DNA of 64,000 nucleotides. Origin: Stentor roeselii. Lineage: Eukaryota > Ciliophora > Heterotrichea > Heterotrichida > Stentoridae. The stretch's first letter is position 1; every line of letters begins with the position of its first letter. Under the pieces are notes generated by a model, which saw nothing but the letters and a program-made list of their open reading frames with translations, searched no databases and was not told the DNA's origin. The position numbers were made by a program, and so were the translations under genes. The DNA lies in assembly GCA_006503475.1 (NCBI GenBank), contig RSEH01000077.1, positions 62,001-126,000 of the forward strand, given 5' to 3'. Below, one piece after another: positions 8,517 through 18,200 of this stretch.

Positions 8517-10292
8517 ATGGAAAGAGGATATGATTATATCACTAATGCAAATTATCCCATCGAGATGAATGTTATTACTAGAAAACTTTGTGAGTTTTGT
8601 CAAGGAAATGACTTTAGTGAACTTATTGTTGAAGCTATTATGAATAATTCTGGAAAAATAAAATCAGATTTTATGCCAAGGATTAAGAAACAAGGAGAAA
8701 ACCTTGCTGATAGCAAAAAAGCTGATTATTTAGCTGAGTTTGGAATTCCTGATTTTGATGAGTCTTTAAAACGAGATATTTTGAATTTGTGTAGCAGAAT
8801 CTTTAATGGCTATAATTTTGACCAGACAGAGTTTTTTATTAATTTGGAAAAGCATTTCTACTCATCTTATACAAAAAGATTGCTACAGAAAACTCACTTT
8901 TACAGTGAACAAATTAATCATATACTAAATAGCATGTCCTTTCAAAATTCATTAAGATTTCAAAATCATTTATACAGTTATGAGCATGATTTCGTAATTG
9001 AAACACGAGACATAAGCCAAAATATCGGAGTTGAAATAAACCATATAGAAAGAATTTACCCTAAATTACAGAGGATCTTAGATAAAAAATGTTATGAAAA
9101 TTTCATGCAAGTTTTTAAAGATTATATTCACTCAAGACTTCATCAGTTATCTAAAATAAATATTGAGACTGAAGAATTCGACCTCTTAAAGCTAGCTTGC
9201 CAAATACTTCATTATTATGAAAATGGATCATCAGAATGCTTTAAATTTTTACAGAATTTGGTAGAATTGTGTTTTAGAAAGTTCTTAGACCCCAAAGAAT
9301 CTAAAATCTTTTGGGGTTACATCAATGTTAAATTAAGAATAGATATATATATTTACATGTATCTGATAGCTTCAAAGAAACTTCCAGCTTTGATGAATAT
9401 TCCTAAAGAATATTATTCTTGGTTTATTGATTGGCAGTTTCAAGATATTTCAAGAACTAGAGAAATCCTTAGAAAAATCTCTAAAAGGTACAAAATTTTT
9501 ATTCCAAGTCCAGACAATACCCACTTTTCTTATGTGAAAAATCCTTTTGAGTGTTTTAAAATAATAGAAACAAATACTAATCAGTATTTCTTAGATCGTT
9601 CAATGATGCCAAACCCTGAGATACACTTGAATACCAAAAAATTCAAAAAGTTAACAAGTAATAATTCAGATCATATCGTTATTCTTGTTTCTGGATATCT
9701 AAGCCAGTTCGACAACCACAAGACAGAATGGAAAAATCTAATCCGATTATACCCAAACGACACTTTTTACTCCTACACTTGGAAATCTTCAACCCTAAAA
9801 AATTTAATCCTTTCTGTGTTTAAACTATCCTTCGGCAGAAGACACTTCAACGAATTTTACTTAAAAGCAGAAGAGGCAGGTATAAAACTTTCTCAATTTC
9901 TAACTGATTCCGAGATGTTTAAAGGAAAAAGTATTTCACTTGTGGGCTTTTCACTGGGAACTGTAGTGATCAACAGTTGTTTGCAAAAGCTTAGTACTGA
10001 AAGAATGAATTCCATTCATGATTGCATCCTCATGGGATCTGCTTTAGATATAAGGGCAGCACAATATAATCAATATCTAAGAGATTATATTGTAACTGGA
10101 AAGTTTTATAATATTTTCAGTACCAAGGACTTTATATTGAATGAGATCTTCTGTCTTACTGCTCATTCCTCACCATTTGGAATTACCCGAGTCCCTGGAA
10201 TGAAGAACAAAGATATGAGTGATATCATTTTTGGCCATAAAAAATATAGAGAAAAATTGGGAAAGATCTTCAAAAGAATCAAGAATTTTTAG
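8517..10292 (+). CDS. DUF726 / TMCO4-type alpha/beta hydrolase, paralogue 2
   Basis: 591 aa, starting in CTATAAATGG. It has the same plan as the gene before it: an unrecognised helical N-terminal half and a C-terminal hydrolase with ILVSGYL, the nucleophile elbow GFSLG with Ser479, NIFSTKD and FGHKKY. The two proteins align through the C-terminal domain and more weakly through the N-terminal half, so they are an old tandem duplication, not a recent one. All likely catalytic residues are present in both. Head-to-tail with 102 bp between the two genes. Confidence 0.82.
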   Translation: MERGYDYITNANYPIEMNVITRKLCEFCQGNDFSELIVEAIMNNSGKIKSDFMPRIKKQGENLADSKKADYLAEFGIPDFDESLKRDILNLCSRIFNGYNFDQTEFFINLEKHFYSSYTKRLLQKTHFYSEQINHILNSMSFQNSLRFQNHLYSYEHDFVIETRDISQNIGVEINHIERIYPKLQRILDKKCYENFMQVFKDYIHSRLHQLSKINIETEEFDLLKLACQILHYYENGSSECFKFLQNLVELCFRKFLDPKESKIFWGYINVKLRIDIYIYMYLIASKKLPALMNIPKEYYSWFIDWQFQDISRTREILRKISKRYKIFIPSPDNTHFSYVKNPFECFKIIETNTNQYFLDRSMMPNPEIHLNTKKFKKLTSNNSDHIVILVSGYLSQFDNHKTEWKNLIRLYPNDTFYSYTWKSSTLKNLILSVFKLSFGRRHFNEFYLKAEEAGIKLSQFLTDSEMFKGKSISLVGFSLGTVVINSCLQKLSTERMNSIHDCILMGSALDIRAAQYNQYLRDYIVTGKFYNIFSTKDFILNEIFCLTAHSSPFGITRVPGMKNKDMSDIIFGHKKYREKLGKIFKRIKNF

Positions 10293-10572
10293 AGATAGGT
10301 TTAGTATCTTAGGTGTTTAAGAAATAAAGAGTTTTAAGAGATTGTGAAAATTATCTGAAAGTTTCAAGAGATAGATAAATAATTGTATATGATTAGTATC
10401 GATGAATGATTTGAAGTAGGAAATAAATCATTTATTTTGAGGTGATTACTGAAATAAGTAGGAGTAATCAAGTAGAAAGAAATTCAAGTTATTTACATTC
10501 AAACTTTAATAAAAGTTCATTCTCTTTATTCACAAAAAACTTAAAATATTTCATCTTGATGTTAAACTGTAA

Positions 10573-11049
10573 ATGATAAGTAAAAGTGTCCTAGACGAAT
10601 ATTCTTCTACTCTCAATCAGCAAAAGCGCATCATAAAAACTAACACATATGCAAGGGAACTTGAAGGAAAGTACCACAAGAGTAACCGACGGCAATTCCT
10701 TCAAGTAAACATTACTCCAACAATAGAAGAGCCAAGTTTTTGGCCAATTGAAAGTCCAGTTTTCACGGAAGTCCTCAAGTCGAAGTTAAAAAATGTTTCT
10801 TGCAAAGTCACTCCGACTTCAGCTGCGAATAAAAAATTTTTGGCTGATTTACAAAAAAACTATCATTCTAGGTTTCAATCTGAAAATGTAAACTTGCCTA
10901 AACTTGATAAAAATCGGTTTTGGTCTCCTTTTAAACCGAATTCGAGAATGAATTATTATAAAGACTTGACTAGTGGTAAGGCACGCAAAGAGTTCGGACC
11001 TAAAGTCAGGTCGATTCAACTACAAGAAAAATTTTTTGGGTTAATTTAA
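10573..11049 (+). CDS. Small basic protein of unknown function
   Basis: 158 aa, ATG in the context CTGTAAATGA. Basic, without membrane segments; contains an EPSFWPIESP stretch and a C-terminal FGPKVRSIQLQEKFFGLI. Codon use resembles the surrounding genes and the frame is clean, so it is probably real. I do not recognise a family; the Trp/Pro-rich and Tyr/Lys-rich segments recall small axonemal proteins, but this is a weak impression. Confidence 0.6.
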   Translation: MISKSVLDEYSSTLNQQKRIIKTNTYARELEGKYHKSNRRQFLQVNITPTIEEPSFWPIESPVFTEVLKSKLKNVSCKVTPTSAANKKFLADLQKNYHSRFQSENVNLPKLDKNRFWSPFKPNSRMNYYKDLTSGKARKEFGPKVRSIQLQEKFFGLI

Positions 11050-11960
11050 ATGATTTAAGGAGAATTGTGGAAGAAAGTGAACTTGATATGAGTTCAGTTT
11101 GATTAGTTATACTAATTTAGTTAAATGAGTCTGTGTGAGATTGGTTTAAAGTTAAAATTATTTGAAGATTATAATTAGTTTAATACTTGGTTCATAAAGT
11201 TTATTTAATTTACTTCAAAGTATTAATTTAATCACTTTCAAAAATATTCTATCTTAACTTGACACTATAAAGTGGATTGTTTAGAATTAATATTTTTTAC
11301 CAAAAAAACTATCTTATGGTTATTGTATTAATCAAATAGAGGAATAACTCTAATGATCAAAATTTAAGTGATTATTTATCAAGAATTTAAACATTTAGCT
11401 AATATAATAAAATAACTTAGCGACAAAATTACTATATCATTTAAAAAATCCTTATATGAATATTTATCCAACTTTTTTCTGAATTTCTTTTAAGTCAGCC
11501 TTGGTTTTCGGGTTTTGAGATTTCCATCATATATTCATTATTTTCAGTTGTATTTTAAATAAACTATTTCTCAAAAATTATCTTGACATCCTTTACTCAA
11601 TTATAAAATTTACTATCTCTGTACCATTCACAATTTACTATTCATAATCTAAAAACCCATAAAATTAAATAAATACTTTTTATAATAATTCCAATAATAT
11701 CTAAATCAAAATCATTTCCATTTAGCTTCTGTAAAATATAATAAACCCTTACTTTTTTATAGAAAAGTTATCTGATTGAATTTAAAACACACACAACGTT
11801 TATTCTTAATTTAATTTCTTTTATTCCTCAGTATTTCTTTTCTCTCTGTCCTCGACATCTTTTTGCCTTGGCCTCAGCAATTTATTGGCTTAGATGTCCT
11901 AATTCTATTAAAATAATCCGAAATATTTAAAATTTTAGTATCATTTAATAATAATGTGGT
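11050..11960. other. AT-rich intergenic region
   Basis: About 0.9 kb of AT-rich sequence with frequent stops on both strands. I see no gene, RNA or repeat. Confidence 0.6.
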
Positions 11961-12225
11961 TTAATACGCAGTCTTTAGCTTTTCAGTTTCAAAATTAAGG
12001 AGAGTCTTTTCAGTTCTCTTCAATTTGAGTTTAGCTTGCTCTTTGAGAAAAGTATTCTTCCAATATCTAATGCTAAGGGCTTGATTAAAGATTTTAATGT
12101 TTGATTTGGGATTTTAGAGGCTTACTCGCATCTTTTGATGGTTTCGTTAAGGATTCGATTATTGAATACATGTTTTGATAGTTGTTTATGCTGTTCTTGA
12201 ACTCGAAATCAATATGATAAGGCAT
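11961..12225 (-). CDS. Possible small coiled-coil gene (split frame), or a decayed gene
   Basis: On the minus strand an ATG at 12225-12223 opens a coding-like stretch (MPYHIDFEFKNS ... TKPSKDA). After a short interruption a second coding-like stretch runs to TAA at 11961 (LSIRYWKNTF, then Lys/Glu-rich helix, ending TEKLKTAY). The frames join if a GTAAG...TCAAG segment of 46 nt is removed. That is far longer than the 15-nt introns seen elsewhere, so either a rare long intron or a frameshifted remnant is present. Composition is richer in G+C than the flanks. Each piece is under 60 codons. Confidence 0.35.
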
Positions 12226-13171
12226 AATTTTTGAGGTATATGGTTTTGAATAAGGATTGAGTGGTCTTCGAATGAATCAGGTGAGTGATTGAGTTAATAT
12301 TCAGAGAAATTTTTTATTTCAAAACTATTTCATGCCGTTTCTGAAACACTAGTGCAATTGAATTTCTCATTCATTTATTTCAGTCATGAAACCCATATAA
12401 TAGATAGTAGAAAGGACAAATATCTGATACTTGATGCTAATTATAAGCAAAATGAATCATTCTAACTAGTTTTAAAAAGAAATGATAGCGACCGTTTAAT
12501 TAAAATATAAAATTATTGAACTTCTGCATTTGAATTTAGTCATTTTAATCCTATTATCTCATCATTTTTGAATTTGACTCTCGAAAATATTATAACAAAG
12601 GTTGGACCCTAAGTCATTATTTGCAATTAAAAATCTTTATCAAATATTTACCTGAACTATGAATAGCATTATCATGAAGAATGAGTTCTGCTTAGTAATT
12701 ACTTAAGCATTTTGATTAAATAATTAATCTTTTCCCTAAAAAAAAATGCAGAATTTTTCAATTCTCTAATTTTAATAAATGATTATTGTTTAGTTGTCAG
12801 AAAATCAAAAAAAAAAGTAATTTGATTGGTTAAATTTTCTTTAAATTGAACGATTCTGAGCAAATTCTAATGAAAAAAAACTCAGGCATTGAAAACAGCA
12901 AGAAAGAATATAAGAGATCAATTATTCTCCCAAGGATCAAGCCTTTCAGCATTAAAGACTTGATATTTTCCCCAAAAAGTACCAAATCAAAAAACTAGCA
13001 AAGTTAGCCTTACCCCAGAGCCATTCGACAGGTAATTTAATCCCAAACTCTCTCCTACCCCGACAGAATCTTTCTGAGAAATCAATTTCGAATAGATTTC
13101 AAAATAGAATCAGTCCCGAGACCTACTAGTCAATAGTCCCCAACTCACAGTTCCACAAAACAGTTTTTTGT
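12226..13171. other. AT-rich intergenic region before the VWA gene
   Basis: About 0.95 kb. The last 250 bases become C/A-rich and G-poor, the composition seen before most genes in this window. No gene or RNA recognised, though a 5' exon of the VWA gene may hide here. Confidence 0.5.
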
Positions 13172-14575
13172 TTGAATGAAGAAAACTTTGAGCCGACGCA
13201 ACCTGAATCAGGTAAAACAGCAGGTCCTGCAGAAATCAATGTTAAATTGAAAATCGCTTTAAAACCTGTCGCTTTGAATGCGGTTATGGATCAAGAAATT
13301 CCTTGCATAGTCGAAATATCCAGTCCGGAACAACCTGGATTTCAAAGGTCGGGAATTGATGTTATTTGTGTTATTGATGTCAGTTCAAGTATGGCAGGTG
13401 ATAAGTTAGAGTTGGTTAAAAAGACGCTATTGTTTATGATTAAAATGCTTGATATTACTGATAGGGTCTCGCTTATCACTTTTTCAGAGAATGCTAAACA
13501 GAAAAGTGGATTGATTTGTATGAATAAAACCGGTAAAGCCAAACTCTCTGCAATAGTGAACTCAATTCAAGTTGAACTAGGCACCGATATCTTTAAAGGT
13601 TTGATGCTAGGTTTCGACATTCTGGAGTTGCGTAGCATCCCAAACCCGATAACATCAGTGATTTTGTTATCAGACGGAGTAGACACCAATGCGAGTACAG
13701 CAATATCAAGACTGAATTCTTTATTCAACATTTACTTTCCAAATAACTCAATGAATTTCACAATCCACACTTTTGGCTACGGAAAAGACCACCAGACTGA
13801 CCTTCTAATTTTAATGGCAAGGAAGACAAATGGTGGCTTTTATTACGTGGAACAAGAAAAACTCATTCCACAGGCTTTTAGCGACTGCCTGGGCGAAATG
13901 ATGTCAGTTGTCGCTGATTCAGTTCAAGTCAAACTCAGTACTTTACCTGCAAGAGTTCCTTTTTCTATTAGCAGGGTCTACAGTGAAACTGGTGACTTGA
14001 CCTTCAGAATGCCACCAATTCTGGCAGGTGAGAAGAAAGAAGCGGTTTTCCTTGTTAGTTTCTTACCCGCTCCACAAATAGTCAATCCTAAGTTCTTTGA
14101 AACACTTGTTAAAGGAGAAGTTCAATTCAAACTCACTGCTAATGCAGAGGTCAGAACTGTTGAAGCTTTTCTTCGTGTTCACATTATTAAGGATAATGAA
14201 AAAGTCGATTTTGAACTGGATGAAGATGTTATGGTTCATTTTTATAGAGCGAAATGTGCTGATGTTTTGAAAGAAGCGGCGAGACTTGGGAAATTTAGAA
14301 GACTTCAAGAGGCGAAAATGTTATTGTTTACGGCTATCGCTGAATTTTCGCAAAGTGTTGTTGCTAGTAACCCTATCGTAACTGTTCTTATTAGGGATTT
14401 GAAGAATTCTGCAGAGCGGTGTGAAGATCTGCTTGCCTATGAGAATGGAGGTAATGCTACTATGGAATCATTGATTCACACCCATCAAAATAAGAGAGTG
14501 AGTTACAAGAACAGTATGCAATCTGAGCTACTGTCTAAATCAGAAAAAATTATTCTTGAACCATTGTTTAAGTAA
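13172..14575 (+). CDS. von Willebrand factor A domain protein; start unresolved
   Basis: About 467 aa. The VWA domain (about residues 60-250) has an intact MIDAS: DVSSS (DxSxS), Thr in GTDIFKGL and the Asp in LLSDGVD, so it should bind a divalent metal and a protein ligand. A beta-rich segment precedes it and a helical tail follows, a layout common to cytosolic VWA proteins in plants and protists. The open frame begins after a TAG at 13127 and holds no ATG until residue 36, which would cut into the conserved strand before the VWA. A 5' exon or a non-AUG start is therefore likely. The listed 13172 is a TTG and is only nominal. Confidence 0.8.
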   Translation: MNEENFEPTQPESGKTAGPAEINVKLKIALKPVALNAVMDQEIPCIVEISSPEQPGFQRSGIDVICVIDVSSSMAGDKLELVKKTLLFMIKMLDITDRVSLITFSENAKQKSGLICMNKTGKAKLSAIVNSIQVELGTDIFKGLMLGFDILELRSIPNPITSVILLSDGVDTNASTAISRLNSLFNIYFPNNSMNFTIHTFGYGKDHQTDLLILMARKTNGGFYYVEQEKLIPQAFSDCLGEMMSVVADSVQVKLSTLPARVPFSISRVYSETGDLTFRMPPILAGEKKEAVFLVSFLPAPQIVNPKFFETLVKGEVQFKLTANAEVRTVEAFLRVHIIKDNEKVDFELDEDVMVHFYRAKCADVLKEAARLGKFRRLQEAKMLLFTAIAEFSQSVVASNPIVTVLIRDLKNSAERCEDLLAYENGGNATMESLIHTHQNKRVSYKNSMQSELLSKSEKIILEPLFK

Positions 14576-15290
14576 ATTATTTTACTAATCCTGTATTAAT
14601 ATAATAATCACAAAGTTTAAAGATAATTCTACACTATTTGGCTTCGAATTTAATTTTTCTCTAAATCTTACTGTTTTATGCCAAAATTTAGAGTAAATCA
14701 ACGAGATTCACATCAAAGATTGTTAATATGATTGTGAATCATATCACACTTATAGCATCTATTATATAAAATCTTTTAATTTTTAAATAATTATTTGACT
14801 GATCAATTTTTAGAAGAATCAAGGCCTAGATAACTTCTAAGAAAGTTTTACTGATTATCATATAGAGTTCTATATATATATCTATATACTAATCGAAATT
14901 ATAAACAAATTTTGAATTTTTATCGATATAAAATCATCAATTTCAATATCTTCTGCTGAGTATACTCAACATAGATGTACATTTTCACAGTAATCATAAA
15001 TGGTGCTAAAACCAATCTTGCTCTGTAAAAAAAATTTCTAAGTTATCACAGACACCTACTTCAATCAACCTTCATTGAATTATAAAACAATTCGATTCAA
15101 GTCTAAACCCAAAAAATCCAATTCACTTCCCCAACTACCCAAAAATCCCCTCAATCAAATAAACCCAAAACCATTCTAAAAAAAACCCAAAAAATAAAAC
15201 CACTTTTAAATCCAACTTCTCCAAATCTCCCTTCCAAAAAACCCAAAAAATTTCATCAAATTCAAAACCTTTCAAAATCATCCAAAATAA
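14576..15290. other. Intergenic region before the channel gene
   Basis: 715 bp, AT-rich, including a TATATATATATCTATATA tract near 14870. The last 180 bases are strikingly C/A-rich and G-poor (AAACCCAAAAAAT-like), the typical leader composition here. No gene seen. Confidence 0.55.
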
Positions 15291-18200
15291 ATGGAAGACG
15301 AGCTTCGCAAAATGAGTGCTCTTCAGCGAGTCGAGTACGATTTCCAAGTTCTTTACAACCAGCAGGTCGAAATGCAGAAAATAACAAAGCAAGAAGACGT
15401 ATGCCTGATCCAGATGCACAGCAGGTACCAAGAAAAGCCTTATTCCGCGACATCTCTAGGTTTTCTGACAGTAACAAACCCGTTTCGCAAGTTCATCATC
15501 GGAATAGCTTTAAACGGGAAGTTCGACACGTTTATCCTCGCAGCGATTATGTTTAACTGTCTTCTTCTGGCAATTGACGACTACACTTCAGGTGCATGGA
15601 AGGCGCAAGTTGACATGGTTCTTACAATTGTCTTCACCGGTGAATGTGTTTTAAAAATCCTCGCCATGGGCTTCTTATTCGGGAAAAATTCTTATTTGAC
15701 TGACCCTTGGAACATGCTTGACTTCTTCGTCGTCACCACCGGGCTGATGGGGATGTTCACAGGAGGAGGGAACATGTCAGTGCTGCGGACCATCCGAATC
15801 TTAAGACCACTGAGAACAATCAACAGCATTCCAGAAATGAAAGTCTTGACAGTCTCCATCCTCAATTCAATTCCAATGCTTGTCGACATCTTCGTCTTGA
15901 TCCTCATGTTTATTTTGATCTTCGCACTTGTAGGAGCCCAGCTCTATGGAGGGAACTTTTCTATTGTTTGCTTTAATATGGATGGAACTACTGATTATCA
16001 GATATGCGCGTTTAAGCCAGGGTGTAAGGAGTATATGGTTAATTGTGGAAATACTGGATGTGCTGAAAATCAGTATTGCTGGGACTCTGGGGAAAACCCG
16101 AATCAAGGACTTGTCAATTTTGATAATCTGGCTTTTGGGTTTTTGACTATTTTTACTTCTATGACCATGTCTGGGTGGAGTGATGTCATGAGGATGGGCC
16201 GAGCGGCTTTAAATGCTAAACTGCTTAATGATATCTTTTTTTACTTTTTGATTGTGATTGGGTCTTTTTTCTTGATGCAGCTTACGGTCGCTGCTATTTT
16301 TGTGAAGTTCATGGAAAGCTCGAAGGAACAGAAAAATAGGATCAAGTTGATTGAAGTTAGTAAGCCGCCTATTGATTTCACACCTCAGAAACCTGATGCT
16401 GATAAAGAGTCGAAGATTATGAAGTGGTATCGGTTTAGGATGGACTTTTATCATAAAATTCATACTGATTGGTTTTCTGGGGTTACTATGACTATTATTA
16501 TTATTAACACCCTGGTCATGGGAAGTGAGTACTATGGAATGACTGAGGCGCATATTTATGTGTCTGATAAATTGAATATTATGCTAAATATACTCTTTGC
16601 TATTGAAATGATCATGAAACTTATTGGTCTTGGGTTTAAAGGGTATACTTATGAAATTATGAATATATTTGATGGAGTCATCGTCATCATGGGAATCGTT
16701 GAACTATGTCTTAACGGTGTGAAAGGGCTTCTAGTCCTTCGAGCCTTCCGTATGCTGCGAATCTTTAAACTGGCACGCAAATGGAAAACCTTAAAAACAA
16801 TGTTAATCAAGCTGATCAACAGTATGAAAGCAATAAGTTACCTTGCGCTTTTAATGTTGATAATAATGTTCATCTACACCTTACTAGGAAAGCAGTTATT
16901 CCAATTTCAAATGGACGACGGCGAAGGTGAAAATCCTCGAGCGAATTTCGACAACCTATTCTGGGCATTCATCACAGTTTTCACAATTCTGACACAAGAG
17001 AACTGGAACGGAATCATGGCGAACGCAGTCGGACCGACTAACATTTTATACGCCTTGTTCTTTGTCAGTTTCATCGTCATTGGAACTTGTATCTTGCTCA
17101 ACCTTTTCCTTGCTATTCTCATCGAACAGTTCGAAAACTATGAACCTGGAAGCGACGACGAAGATGATTTGGAAGCTGCTAGACTTGCTGAAGAAGAAGC
17201 TGAAAGACAGAGAAGAAGAAGAAGACGAAGGAAAAATGCTGTCAATAGTGGGGAAGAGGATGATGAGGAAGAGTCAGATGTTGTTGAAGCTATACCGTTG
17301 TATGGAAAGTCGATGTTTTTGTTTTCGAAGAAGAATAAATTTAGAGCTGGATTGAGGGATATGCTTACTCATCCTTATTTTGACTCGACGATTTACACTC
17401 TTATATCGTTTTCATGTATTTTATTGGCACTTGACGAGCCCAAGCAGCTGCCTTATACGACACGTTTCTTGGACTTGGCTAATAATGTGGTCTTGGGGCT
17501 GTTCACCTTAGAAATGCTGATAAAAATAGTAGTCTTCGGTTTCGCAGGCAGTAAAAACGCTTATATAAAAAACAGCTGGAACCTTCTCGACATATTCATA
17601 ATATTCATGTCCTACTTCGACATGTTACTAGCAGCAGTCCTAGGAGGTGTAATAAACCTAAGTTTCTTAAGAGTCCTTCGAGCCCTTCGAGCCTTGAGAC
17701 CTCTTCGAATGGTCTCCCAAGACGAAAAGATGAAAAAAGTGATAACATCAGTGATCAGGACGATTCCAGAGCTAATAAACGTTATGATGATCACTTTATT
17801 ATTCTACATCATTTTCGGTATAATCGGTGTGATATTCTTCAAAGGAGGGATGTACTACTGCACCGACCCTAACATTTCCTTACAAGCCGAATGCAAAGGA
17901 TCCTTTCAAACCAGCGACGGTGAAATGCTTGTACGCGACTGGCGCACTTTGAACTTCCATTTCGACCACATCTTCAACGCGATTCTGACTTTATTCTGCG
18001 TCTCCGCAGGCGGAGGGTGGTCGGACTACATGTACGCCCAGGTCGACATCGTCGGTCCAGGACTTGCAATGGAAAGAGACTTCAACCAAGTCGCTTCTCT
18101 TTACTACGTCGGGTTCATCTTTCTAGTCAACTTCTTCATCATGAACCTTTACTTGGGAGCCATTGTGACTAACTTCAACGCGATTCAAAAGGAACTCGAC

